DNA of 64,000 nt from Parapedobacter sp051400755 (GCF_051400755.1 NZ_JBLFFL010000001.1:372001-436000); one strand, 5' to 3'; positions 24,602-32,487 are shown, numbered from the stretch's first letter. The notes: generated by a model from the sequence alone, not told the origin. Translations and numbers: made by a program.

Positions 24602-25260
24602 TATACGATGTTTTCCTTCATGGCTTTATTGATCATGTCCACGGCATTGTTGACGGCCAGTTTCTTCATGATATTGAACCGGTGGGTCTCCACGGTCCGT
24701 ACACTTTTGCCGAGCAACTCGGCGATATCCTTATTGTGCTTACCATTGACCACCATGGTCAGGATCTGTTTCTCACGCTTAGACAGGCCATAGGCATCTT
24801 TCTTCTCCGCTTTGCTGATGATGGACGGACTCGCAGCATTGAGCAACTGATTCGCCAGTACATTGGATACGGCACCGCTGTAGTAGCGGCTACCGTGGTG
24901 GATCTGTTTGATGGCCTTGATAAACTCGCTCTTGTCGGTATCTTTGAGCAAATAGCCCCATGCGCCGGCAGAAAGCGATTGCAAAACATACTCTTCGGTA
25001 TCATGCATGGAGAGGATAACCACCTTGGTTGGCAGCTGGCTTTCCGCTAGGGTGGCGCACGCGTCCAACCCATTCATCTCGGGCATCCGGATGTCCATGA
25101 TGGCCAGATCGGGCTGGCGTTCCCTGACCAATTCAACGGCCTGCAAGCCGTTATTCGCCTCGCCCACCACCGTAATCTCGCCATCGGCTTCCAGCATGGC
25201 TTTGAGGCCATCCCGCACCAGCACATGGTCATCCACTAATACAACGCTAATTCTTTCCAT
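24601..25260 (-). CDS. NarL/LuxR-family response regulator
   Basis: A 219-residue regulator with a receiver domain (acidic pair Asp10/Asp11, phospho-acceptor Asp56 in IMDIRMPE, Lys in GYLLKDTDK near 106). A C-terminal LuxR-type helix-turn-helix follows (LSKREKQILTMVVNGKHNKDIAELLGKSVRTVETHRFNIMKKL). It lies four bases after the PilJ/NarX-like kinase gene and shares one base with the following NiR-like gene, so the three are one translation-coupled unit. Its likely targets are the neighbouring nitrate and Moco genes. Confidence 0.93.
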   Translation of the reverse strand: MERISVVLVDDHVLVRDGLKAMLEADGEITVVGEANNGLQAVELVRERQPDLAIMDIRMPEMNGLDACATLAESQLPTKVVILSMHDTEEYVLQSLSAGAWGYLLKDTDKSEFIKAIKQIHHGSRYYSGAVSNVLANQLLNAASPSIISKAEKKDAYGLSKREKQILTMVVNGKHNKDIAELLGKSVRTVETHRFNIMKKLAVNNAVDMINKAMKENIV

Positions 25261-25264
25261 GTTA

Positions 25265-27067
25265 TCAACCTATCGGGTTCTGCGTCAAAGGTACAAAAAG
25301 CCGCACAATGGTTCCTTTGCCTTTCGTTGATTGGATGTCTAAGTCGCCATTGATATACGCTGCGCGTTCGTGCATATTGAGAAAGCCGTGCCCGATGTCC
25401 GCATTGAGGGTATGCGTATCGCGCTTCTCGAACCCAACGCCAAAGTCCTGCACCGTCACGGCCAATTGGGCTTCATCGTGTTTCAACACCACGTCGATCT
25501 GCGCCGACGCCGCGTATTTTACGGCATTGTTCAGCGCCTCCTGCACAATGCGGAACACGTTGTTCTCCACCTTGGAAGCCATCCGTTCGTTGAAGCCCGT
25601 TTCATTGGCAAAGGTGATCCTCGCCCCGCTTATGCGATCGATTTCCTGCACCAATGTTTTCAGTCCGGCAGCCAGTCCGTAGTCGCTGAGTACCGGCGGA
25701 TTGAGGTTGAATGTCACCCGCCGGACCTCTTGGATCACCTCCTTCACCACCTGATCGATTTCGGCAAGCTTCTGTTCCGCTTCTTGCGGCCGGGCGATGT
25801 TGATGGCGGCCAGCTGGAATTTGAGCGAGGTCAGCAGCTGCCCGATGCCGTCATGGATGTTCATCGCGATGCGCTTGCGCTCTTCCTCTTGCCCTTCGAG
25901 CACCAATACCGACCGAAACTTCTGCTCGTTGATCTTCCGTTCGATCTCGGCCCGGTCTTTCCGGTAAATCCCCTGCTCGGCTTGTCTTTTCATGGTCAGG
26001 TCTGCCATCATGATGTCCAAGTGGGCGACCTGCCCGTCTTCCGCGTAGATGGGGATGATGTGGGTATCCACGTATCGGTTTGTTCCTTCACCGTCTTTGA
26101 TCACCAATTCGCGAGACCAGTTTTTCCCGTCGGATACGGTTTCGATCAGCTCGTCCATGAAATCCTCCCCGGCCTCCCCCTCGATGCCCACCCAAGCCGC
26201 GATGGTGCTGCCCTGCATGCCCAGCACAGTCGGCCCCAACACCTTTCCCAATACGGGCAATACGTCGGTCACGCTGCCGCCACGGTCAGCCCGGGCGACC
26301 AGTTTTGGCGTGGAAACGGGGATCGAAATGGCCGATATTCGCTTGTAGGAGGCTTCGAGTGAACCGTACAGGGCGCCGATCTCCTTGCTCATCTGTTGGG
26401 CATCTCGCTCCGATTTGATCAGCCGGACCAGTGTTTCGCTGATGCGCCGGGTGGTGGGAATGAAGATCAGCGCGATTTCCAGTGCGATAATGGTCAGCGC
26501 GATGGCCAGCAACCAATATTCAATGCGTCTCAGGCGGGTCACCTTGCCTGCGGCCTGGGTTTCGAAGCGCTGCACGGTGCGCTCCATGGCGGCGAGGAAT
26601 GGGCCCTCATGCTGCAAGATTTCCGTCACGGATGGTTCCAACACCGCATAATCGACCGTCAGCTGCCGCTCCAGCTCGGCGCAAAGCATTCCGCTGGCCT
26701 GCATGATGGTCGTGAAATGGGGCGCGCTCTCGGTCAATACACCGCCCGCCCGCGAGAGTGCTTCCTGCGCCGACTGCCATTCGGCGCGCGCGCTGTGCAG
26801 TTGATCCAAGACCTCCCCCCGGCCAGCGCGGTCCCTGCGTACTTGCAGTTCAAGTGCCAGTTTGGCGATCTGCTGGCCCAGCATGCGCTGCCTGCCGGCC
26901 ATGTTGATGAGACGGGCGTCATCTTCCTGCTGATGCAGGTGATGCTGCACGAGCAGCTGACCTGCCACCATGCTCATCGCAATCGCGCTCAGGGCCAATA
27001 GGTAATATAGCCGCAGCCTGCCAAACGGACTCCGCTGCTGCGGAAGAGGTGTATCGTGCTCGGTCAT
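25265..27067 (-). CDS. NarX-like sensor histidine kinase with PilJ-type input domain
   Basis: A 600-residue kinase. TM1 lies at about 17-39 and TM2 at about 181-203. Between them is a helical periplasmic domain that begins LINMAGRQRMLGQQIAKLALELQ. This matches the PilJ/NarX-type P-box region, which in NarX binds nitrate. A linker and PAS-like segment (about 250-360) lead to a HisKA_3 domain (KRIAMNIHDGIGQLLTSLKFQ, His near 404) and an ATPase domain (FRIVQEALNNAVKYA, DFGVGF, GHGFLNMHERA). It overlaps mobA by four bases. Position inside the Moco/nitrate operon supports a nitrate-sensing role. Confidence 0.85.
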   Translation of the reverse strand: MTEHDTPLPQQRSPFGRLRLYYLLALSAIAMSMVAGQLLVQHHLHQQEDDARLINMAGRQRMLGQQIAKLALELQVRRDRAGRGEVLDQLHSARAEWQSAQEALSRAGGVLTESAPHFTTIMQASGMLCAELERQLTVDYAVLEPSVTEILQHEGPFLAAMERTVQRFETQAAGKVTRLRRIEYWLLAIALTIIALEIALIFIPTTRRISETLVRLIKSERDAQQMSKEIGALYGSLEASYKRISAISIPVSTPKLVARADRGGSVTDVLPVLGKVLGPTVLGMQGSTIAAWVGIEGEAGEDFMDELIETVSDGKNWSRELVIKDGEGTNRYVDTHIIPIYAEDGQVAHLDIMMADLTMKRQAEQGIYRKDRAEIERKINEQKFRSVLVLEGQEEERKRIAMNIHDGIGQLLTSLKFQLAAINIARPQEAEQKLAEIDQVVKEVIQEVRRVTFNLNPPVLSDYGLAAGLKTLVQEIDRISGARITFANETGFNERMASKVENNVFRIVQEALNNAVKYAASAQIDVVLKHDEAQLAVTVQDFGVGFEKRDTHTLNADIGHGFLNMHERAAYINGDLDIQSTKGKGTIVRLFVPLTQNPIG

Positions 27068-27633
27068 GGGCTGTTATAATTGTTGAAACAATGCTCGAAT
27101 CCCACGGGGCAGGGCAAGGTCGCCGCGCCGACGAATTCCAATACGTGCATCATGCTATTACGGACCAATCCAGCGGCCATCACACGATCGGCGACAGCTG
27201 CCAGCGCAGGCGCGGCATATACGCCGCACAACGGCTGGGGCACCCCATCGTGTACAAACACGAGGGCCGTGCTGGGCTCCTGGGTGAACCGATCCATCAA
27301 CCGCTGCAATACCGATGTCTCCATATCGACCAGGTCACAGGCCAGCACCAGCACGTTGGCTGTCGGGAACCGCCGATGGACGCTCAGCAACCCGCGCAGT
27401 GGTCCGCCTATCGGCAGCTCCCCATCGTCTTCCACACAGGCCGCTGCCGTAAAAATCGCGCCGTAGGCGGTCCGTTGCTGCGCATTGACCGACAGCACCC
27501 CCCGGGGCACCACTGCCTGCAGCACCTCATATGCTCGCCCAGCCCAGTGCTGCCCATCGTGGAGCAGCAGGCCTTTGTCCGTCCCCATCCGCGAGCTCCT
27601 CCCGCCACAAAGCACTGCGCCGATCGTTTCCAT
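27064..27633 (-). CDS. mobA: molybdenum cofactor guanylyltransferase
   Basis: A 189-residue MobA that attaches GMP to molybdopterin, making the MGD cofactor that NasA-type nitrate reductases need. The nucleotide-binding motif LCGGRSSRMGTDKGLL is intact at the N-terminus, followed by LPIGGPLRGLLSV and LVLACDLVDME. It sits two bases after moaCB and overlaps the kinase gene by four bases (ATGA). Confidence 0.92.
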   Translation of the reverse strand: METIGAVLCGGRSSRMGTDKGLLLHDGQHWAGRAYEVLQAVVPRGVLSVNAQQRTAYGAIFTAAACVEDDGELPIGGPLRGLLSVHRRFPTANVLVLACDLVDMETSVLQRLMDRFTQEPSTALVFVHDGVPQPLCGVYAAPALAAVADRVMAAGLVRNSMMHVLEFVGAATLPCPVGFEHCFNNYNSP

Positions 27634-27635
27634 TG

Positions 27636-28553
27636 TTATACATGATCATGCCGCATGCCACCCGCCACCCTGAAAATGTGGATGATGTACGGAAAGAGTG
27701 CATCCATGGTCTCCGCGGCACCACGTGTAGATCCGGGTAACGTGAGCACCAGCGTATGGCCCATGAAACCGGCCACTCCCCGCGAGAGCATCGCATAAGG
27801 CGTCCGCTGCTGCCCGTAGGCACGGGCAGCCTCCATGATGCCCGGTATCTCCCGGTCCAGCAGGGGAGCGATCGCTTCGGGCGTGACATCCCGCGGCGAG
27901 AGCCCTGTACCGCCGGTGAATATCACCAGCTGGTAACCGGCATCGCTCAGCTCCCGGGCCGTGCCTTGGATGGCCTCCAGCTCGTCGGGAATGACGGCAT
28001 AGTGCGCCACTTCCAGTCCGTATTGCCCCAGTTTCTGCACCACCGTTTTGCCGGCAGCATCCTGTTTCTTTCCGGCAGACACGCTGTCCGAGCAAACCAC
28101 CACGGCGCAGCGCAGTCCATCCGTAGCCTGATCGGCATAGGCGGATTTACCGCCCGATTTGGCGTCCAGCCGGATCTGGGTGATCTCCACCGCCGGATCG
28201 ATCGGCTTCAGCATGTCATACATGGTGAGCGCCGTGATGGCCGCGCCATGCATGGCTTCCACTTCCACGCCGGTCTTGTAAATGGTGCGCACCGTTACGC
28301 GGATGACGATGGTCATAGCCATCACCTCATAAGTGATCGTCGCAAACTCGATGGGCAGGGGATGGCAATCCGGGATCACGTCGCTCGTCTTCTTGATGGC
28401 CAGCAGTCCCGCCGCGCGGGAATATTCCAGTACATCGCCCTTGGGGACGGTCCGGTTGTTTACCGCCTCCATGGTCTCCGGTTTCGACACGCTAACCGTC
28501 GCCACCGCCACCGCACTGCGCAAGCTGCTGATCTTATGGGTAATGTCTACCAT
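27636..28553 (-). CDS. moaCB: MoaC-MoaB/Mog fusion (molybdopterin biosynthesis)
   Basis: A 305-residue two-domain protein. Residues 1 to about 155 are MoaC, which makes cyclic pyranopterin monophosphate: PKGDVLEYSRAAGLLAIKKTSDVIPDCHPLPI, TGVEVEAMHGAAITALTMYDM and SGGKS. From about 165 on it is MoaB/MogA, which adenylylates molybdopterin (VVVCSDSVSAGKKQDAAGK, LVIFTGGTGLSPRDVTPEAIAPLLDREIPGI, LPGSTRGAAE). The fusion is known in some bacteria. The gaps to moaE (3 bases) and mobA (2 bases) show tight operon packing. moaA and moaD are not in the window. Confidence 0.92.
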   Translation of the reverse strand: MVDITHKISSLRSAVAVATVSVSKPETMEAVNNRTVPKGDVLEYSRAAGLLAIKKTSDVIPDCHPLPIEFATITYEVMAMTIVIRVTVRTIYKTGVEVEAMHGAAITALTMYDMLKPIDPAVEITQIRLDAKSGGKSAYADQATDGLRCAVVVCSDSVSAGKKQDAAGKTVVQKLGQYGLEVAHYAVIPDELEAIQGTARELSDAGYQLVIFTGGTGLSPRDVTPEAIAPLLDREIPGIMEAARAYGQQRTPYAMLSRGVAGFMGHTLVLTLPGSTRGAAETMDALFPYIIHIFRVAGGMRHDHV

Positions 28554-28556
28554 ACC

Positions 28557-28997
28557 TTACGTATTTACCTTCCATTGATAGGTGTCATCCACCAATACCT
28601 CCCTGCCCCAGATGGGCAGCTCACGCTTGATGCGCTCCACCAATTCATCGCATGCATCAAGCGCCGCGCGGCGGTGTACCGCCGAAGTGAAGACAAACAA
28701 ACATTGCTGCCCCACATCCACCCGCCCCAGGCTGTGATACACATGCATGCAAGTGAGCGGAAAGCGGCCAAAGAGGTCCTCGCGGATGCGGTGCATCTGC
28801 TGACAGGCCATGTCTTCATAGGCCGTGTATTCGATGGCAGCCACCGTTTTATCCCCGATGGCATCCGCCCGTACTTGGCCCAGGAAGATGCTGTGTGCGC
28901 CGATATCGACCTTGCTGCTGTGTGCAGCGATGCGCTCGGCGATGAAGGCCGGAGAGATCGGTCCGGCTACAAAAATATTCTTGATCGCGTGTGTCAT
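28557..28997 (-). CDS. moaE: molybdopterin synthase catalytic subunit
   Basis: A 146-residue MoaE, the large subunit that inserts dithiolene sulfur from MoaD. FLGQVRADAIGDKTVAAIEYTAYEDMACQQMHRI and HSLGRVDVGQQCLFVFTSAVHRRAALDACDELVERIKRELPIWGREVL are family hallmarks. The first catalytic Lys is kept (RIKREL), but the position of the second Lys of E. coli MoaE (WKRE) is Gly here (WGRE). The start codon overlaps the stop of a short leader frame (ATGA), so its translation may depend on that frame. Confidence 0.92.
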   Translation of the reverse strand: MTHAIKNIFVAGPISPAFIAERIAAHSSKVDIGAHSIFLGQVRADAIGDKTVAAIEYTAYEDMACQQMHRIREDLFGRFPLTCMHVYHSLGRVDVGQQCLFVFTSAVHRRAALDACDELVERIKRELPIWGREVLVDDTYQWKVNT

Positions 28998-29113
28998 TCG
29001 TACTTGTTTGTTTTCAGTGGCCTCATGGAACCTGCATGTCTATTTTTTTTGCTCATGCAGGTTTCATTCGTATTTGTTTGTTTTCAGCGGCCTCATGGAA
29101 CGTGCGTATGTCA
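28994..29113 (-). promoter_or_regulatory. tandemly duplicated leader of moaE with short conserved reading frames
   Basis: Two near-identical copies, about 70 bases apart, lie between moeA and moaE. Each contains TTCCATGAGGCC and an 11-codon frame encoding MRPLKTNKYE-stop (28994-29026 and 29064-29096). They differ within the frame only at synonymous sites (CCA/CCG, AAG/AAA). The frame nearest moaE ends on the moaE start codon (ATGA). Between the copies is a perfect 10-bp hairpin AACCTGCATG/CATGCAGGTT, whose 5' arm carries a mini-frame ATG AAA CCT GCA TGA (29053-29067). This looks like a translated leader controlling moaE; the control itself is inference. Confidence 0.6.
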
Positions 29114-30292
29114 CGGCAACGGATGTACCTCCACCAGCTCACCCTTATTGACCACCTCCATCTCTTCGGGCAACCGGACCAAGCAATTCGATACCGCGAA
29201 TGAGCGAAGCCGGTACGACTCCTGCGCGGAGAGAATCTGTACCGCCCCCTCCTCGTAATGGCCCTTGAGAAAGTACGTCAGTCCCTGTTTTTTCACTACG
29301 TCACCGCCAAGAGGCAGGCGAACGGGCGCGGGCATCAGTTGCCGATTGGTCAGTTCCGCTAAGGCAGGCACCACATACTCGTAAAAACACACCAGCACGG
29401 AGGCCGGATTTCCGGGCAGGCCGAAGACCGGCATACGGTCTTTCATGCCAAAAAACAGCGGCTTGCCCGGCTTCTGGCGCACCTTATAAAACTGCTCCTC
29501 CACGCCGCACCGCTGCAGTGCATGCTTCACATAGTCGTGGTCGCCCACGCTGATGCCTCCCGCAACCAGCACCAGGTCCGCTTCACGTAATGCCGCTGCA
29601 AGTCGCCCGCTAATCAGCTCCAAATCATCTTCCACCTGTGTGACCACGATATCGGCCATGTGAAATTGATGCAATGCCGCGCACAGCGTAAGGGAATTAG
29701 ACTCGTATACCTGTCCGTGTTGCAACGGCGTACCGGGCGCCTGCAACTCGTCGCCCGTGACCACGATGGCTATCCTCGGCTTGGGGACTACGGCGACCTC
29801 CGTTATCCCGATGCCCGCTAAGAAACCGATGGCTGCGGGGGTCAGCACTGTCCCGTTGCGCATCGCCAGCTGTCCGTTCTTGATATCAGACCCCTGCGGC
29901 CTCATGTTGGTTCCCGGTGTTAGCCGATCGTCTTCAATGACCAGCATGCCATCCTGTTCCCGGGCGTACTCCTGCATCACCACCGTATCCGCACGATCCG
30001 GCAACGGTGCCCCAGTGAAGATCCGCATGGCCTCCCCAGCGGCCAACGTATGGGCGGTCCGGCTCCCTGCAGCCACCTCGCCCACCACACGCAATGGGCC
30101 ATGCGCGGCACGATCCGCAAAATGGAAGGCATAGCCATCCATTGCCGATTGGCGGAACGGCGGGAAATCTCCTTTGGCATGACAATCTTCGGCGAGCGCA
30201 CATCCAAGCGCCTGCACCAGTGTCATCTTTCGGGCTTCCAGGGGGGTGACCCGCTGTCGTATAATCGCTTTTGCCTCGTCTACCCCGATCAT
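29111..30292 (-). CDS. moeA: molybdopterin molybdenumtransferase
   Basis: A 393-residue MoeA that inserts molybdate into adenylylated molybdopterin. PPFRQSAMDGYAFHF, GAPLPDRADTVVMQEYA, the MPT-binding VVTGDELQAPGTPLQHGQVYESNS, VAGGISVGDHDYV, KPGKPLFFGMKDRMPVFGLPGNPASVLVCF and the C-terminal beta-domain are all present. It starts three bases after the Rdx protein gene. Its stop codon touches the upstream copy of the moaE leader repeat. Confidence 0.95.
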   Translation of the reverse strand: MIGVDEAKAIIRQRVTPLEARKMTLVQALGCALAEDCHAKGDFPPFRQSAMDGYAFHFADRAAHGPLRVVGEVAAGSRTAHTLAAGEAMRIFTGAPLPDRADTVVMQEYAREQDGMLVIEDDRLTPGTNMRPQGSDIKNGQLAMRNGTVLTPAAIGFLAGIGITEVAVVPKPRIAIVVTGDELQAPGTPLQHGQVYESNSLTLCAALHQFHMADIVVTQVEDDLELISGRLAAALREADLVLVAGGISVGDHDYVKHALQRCGVEEQFYKVRQKPGKPLFFGMKDRMPVFGLPGNPASVLVCFYEYVVPALAELTNRQLMPAPVRLPLGGDVVKKQGLTYFLKGHYEEGAVQILSAQESYRLRSFAVSNCLVRLPEEMEVVNKGELVEVHPLP

Positions 30293-30295
30293 GGT

Positions 30296-30571
30296 CTACT
30301 TCTTGTCCGTATGCCCCAAATCCTTATCCGGCGCCACGCGGTCGCGGACCAGCCGTTTCAGCGCAGCGATTTCGGGGAAGCCATCCACCTTGCGATCGAG
30401 GATCAGCACCCCGTCGACATACATGCAGAATTTACCGCCTGTCTCCGATGGACAGAGGCTTACCCCCTGCAGCTCGTCGGTAAACGTGGTGAGCAGCTCC
30501 GATGCCATGTAGGCCGCTCGCAGCAACCATCCGCACTTGGGGCAGTATTCAATCGTGATGGTGGGTTTCAT
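30296..30571 (-). CDS. Rdx/SelW-family CxxC protein
   Basis: A 91-residue protein starting MKPTITIEYCPKCGWLLRAAY. It belongs to the SelT/SelW/SelH (Rdx) family, thioredoxin-like proteins in which one Cys of CxxC is selenocysteine in animals; here both are Cys (CPKC). TGGKFCMYVDGVLILDRKVDGFPEIAALKRLVRD matches the family core. Two in-frame ATGs upstream (30601, 30655) could extend the N-terminus, and the promoter at 30660-30690 permits a leaderless start at 30655. Its place ahead of moeA suggests redox or sulfur chemistry linked to cofactor making, which is inference. Confidence 0.82.
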   Translation of the reverse strand: MKPTITIEYCPKCGWLLRAAYMASELLTTFTDELQGVSLCPSETGGKFCMYVDGVLILDRKVDGFPEIAALKRLVRDRVAPDKDLGHTDKK

Positions 30572-30690
30572 TCGATAATCATCTGTTCTTAATGGCCTCA
30601 TGGAACCTGCATGTTCATCGCCTGTTATGCAAGGCGCTGACATGACAGGTTTCATTCTTCGAAAATACACAAATTTTGGGTTCACGCAAA
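30572..30690 (-). promoter_or_regulatory. promoter and leader of the Rdx-moeA-moaE-moaCB-mobA operon
   Basis: On the minus strand a -33 TTTG (30690-30687), a 19-base spacer and TATTTTCG (30667-30660, one mismatch to TAnnTTTG) lie four bases before an ATG at 30655. The leader then forms a hairpin (AACCTGTCATG with CATGCAGGTT, inner CGCCT/AGGCG). It continues with TTCCATGAGGCC and a frame MRPLRTDDYR, related to the MRPLKTNKYE frames before moaE. Here the frame has no stop and runs into the Rdx protein. Confidence 0.6.
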
Positions 30691-30702
30691 GCGCTACCGT
30701 CT

Positions 30703-30942
30703 GGACATACTCCAGAATTTAGTGCCTCTTCCAGCCCGTCAAAACGAATCCGGCTGGGCTGCTCCCTTGCCATCTATTGCCGCGGGCTTTCCGCCTCAAG
30801 CCGGCGGAAAGCCCGCGGCCTGCCAGCAGCAGACCAAGCGGATCACGAAGTAAAGCGCAGCGGAACGTCTTGATCCGCGCATAAAAAAGGCTTTGCAAAC
30901 AAATGCAACGACGGCCTCCCGCCTGAACGCTTGGCTCCCGCG
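30703..30942 (+). repeat. structured intergenic element, copy A
   Basis: This element shares its 5' end (GGACATACTCC-AGAATTTAG, CAGCCCGTCAAA, CCGGCT-GGCTGCT) and 3' end (GGCTTTGCAAACA, TGCAACG, GAACGC-TGG-TCC) with copy B at 51141-51457. It contains a perfect 17-bp hairpin (30779-30795/30803-30819, GCCGCGGGCTTTCCGCC). A second hairpin (GCGGATCA/TGATCCGC, 30838-30845/30871-30878) has a loop with GCGCAGCGGAACG. No coding frame is convincing. It fills most of the 419-bp gap between the rubredoxin-type gene and the Rdx operon promoter, on the strand opposite to those genes. Confidence 0.7.
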
Positions 30943-30990
30943 TGCCGAAATCCGATATCTTTCGGTATGTCCAGACTACCGTATACCCCC

Positions 30991-32481
30991 TCAAACATGC
31001 GGTATTTCATCAAACAACGTTTCGGCGGCGACTTCCTTCAGGGCTTGTTTGTCTGCCTCGCAGACGGGGCAGCGATACTGTTGGGGCAGCGCTGCAAACG
31101 CCGTATCGGGGGCAATCCCCTGCGCCTCATCGCCCGCCGTTGGGTCATATACCGTCAGGCATGCCTGGCATTGGTAAACGCGCCTCGACTCGGCCACCAC
31201 TGAAGCGGGCTTCGCATGATCTTCCGATGCCAGGTCCAACGGATGCTCGTTGTGGAAATAGAACAAATTGCAGAGGGACACCAGGTTCTTGCCGATGGCT
31301 TCCTTCGGTATGCCTTTTTTGAAAGACAGCAGTTCATTCGCATTGGGGTTGAAGTCTTTCGTATACAGGATATCGAACCGTTCGGATGAACCGAATGCTT
31401 TCAGGCGGTCGGGAAGCTTCCGGATCACAATGGAGCCGAACATACTGGAACGCGGCCGCGTCTGGATGGCGAAGCAAAGCCCATAGGTGCGCACATCTCC
31501 CCGGTCGAAATAGTGGATGATGGCCTGCTTCAATGCCGCCACATCGTCCTTGTTGTCTTCGATCTGCCAATTCAGCTCATTGGCTGCATGCCGCACATTG
31601 ATGCGGTGTTTGCTCAGCACATGCCCCCACAGCGCTCGCTGCCCGGCGGCAATGTCTTTGATCACGATGCTTTTCCAGGGTGTGGTGTACAGCTGGGCCA
31701 CCTTCGTCTGCTGGCACACCAGGCAGATGTCTTTCAGGAAGGATACGCTGAACAATTCGTTGCGCCGGTAAATGCCCAGCCAGTAGGTGTTATCGCTCTT
31801 ATTGAAGCCTTCGTAGTACAGCAGGGCGAACCGCGGTGGCTGGATCGGCTCGTCCTGCGGCTTTGCGATATAAGTAACCCGTTTCCGCACGAGGGCATGC
31901 AGCTCGCTCCCCCGTACAGCCGCCTCGTGCTGGCCGGATTCGTTCCATCGGAGGATCGTGTGTTCCAGCGCTTTGGATACCCGTGCAATATCGTTGGTAT
32001 ATACCAATTCGGGCCAGTAATAGTAGGTGCTTCCCTTTGGGAACCGAATACAGAGGTGCCAATAGTGGGCGGACGACGAGGTGATCCAATTGATGTGGCC
32101 GGTGAAGAGCGGCACGAAGGTCTGTTGCTGATCGCAGATGTTCACCTTCAGCCGGGGTGTATAGTCAAACAGGTCGAACACATCCTTATACCCCCCTTCG
32201 CGCAGCCAGGTGTCATCGATGGCGATGTTGACCGCCGGATAGGAGCTAACGATATTGGGTGGCGCGTCGGCATAGGGGTATGCCGGGATCCGGTGTTGAT
32301 TGCACGCCTCCACGAATGGGGTCAGCTGTTTGGCCGGGATATTCACGATCATATCCTGGCGAAGGCCGAAGCGCACATCAGATACCCCAATGCCCGTGAG
32401 CAGGTCGAGGATCGTATTGAGCTGACCCGGCGATACGATGCCGCCCCTGAACGGAATGATATATGCGTGTGTATGTTCCAT
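30991..32481 (-). CDS. nitrite/sulfite reductase-like protein with C-terminal rubredoxin domain
   Basis: A 496-residue protein. The N-terminus (FRGGIVSPGQLNTILDLLTGIGVSDVRFGLRQDMIVNIP) has the half-domain pattern of nitrite/sulfite reductases. The body parallels the protein at 23321-24601: KVNICDQQQTFVPLFTGHINW, CLVCQQTKVAQLYTTPWKSIVI near residue 255 and INVRHAANELNW near 293. No 4Fe-4S/sirohaem cysteine motifs are present. From about residue 434 a rubredoxin domain follows with both Cys pairs (CQAC, CPVC), able to hold one iron. It ends the nirB-nirD-narK-nitrate reductase run, six bases after the reductase. Probably an electron carrier for nitrate or nitrite reduction; the substrate is unknown. 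Confidence 0.75.
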   Translation of the reverse strand: MEHTHAYIIPFRGGIVSPGQLNTILDLLTGIGVSDVRFGLRQDMIVNIPAKQLTPFVEACNQHRIPAYPYADAPPNIVSSYPAVNIAIDDTWLREGGYKDVFDLFDYTPRLKVNICDQQQTFVPLFTGHINWITSSSAHYWHLCIRFPKGSTYYYWPELVYTNDIARVSKALEHTILRWNESGQHEAAVRGSELHALVRKRVTYIAKPQDEPIQPPRFALLYYEGFNKSDNTYWLGIYRRNELFSVSFLKDICLVCQQTKVAQLYTTPWKSIVIKDIAAGQRALWGHVLSKHRINVRHAANELNWQIEDNKDDVAALKQAIIHYFDRGDVRTYGLCFAIQTRPRSSMFGSIVIRKLPDRLKAFGSSERFDILYTKDFNPNANELLSFKKGIPKEAIGKNLVSLCNLFYFHNEHPLDLASEDHAKPASVVAESRRVYQCQACLTVYDPTAGDEAQGIAPDTAFAALPQQYRCPVCEADKQALKEVAAETLFDEIPHV

Positions 32482-32487
32482 GTTGCG

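Noticed and set aside
29009..29026. GCCACTG in the moaE leader as part of a cobalamin riboswitch
   Set aside because: The other conserved boxes of the cobalamin aptamer are absent, and the word falls inside the MRPLKTNKYE frame.
28994..29113. Known Moco riboswitch upstream of moaE
   Set aside because: The sequence shows a single simple hairpin and short frames, not the multi-stem Moco aptamer I know; without a model search it cannot be called one.
27756..29258. 500-codon open frame on the plus strand
   Set aside because: It lies wholly opposite moaCB and moaE, whose motifs are clear; the opposite frame is open because of codon bias. The same applies to the plus-strand frames at 25370-26362, 31513-32934, 37642-39036 and 54526-55866.
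30296..30571. Selenoprotein W-like gene with selenocysteine
   Set aside because: The redox motif is CPKC with ordinary Cys codons and no in-frame TGA or SECIS-like structure.
30703..30990. Protein-coding frames in element A
   Set aside because: Comparison with copy B shows indels that break every frame and compensatory changes in the stem, so conservation is structural.
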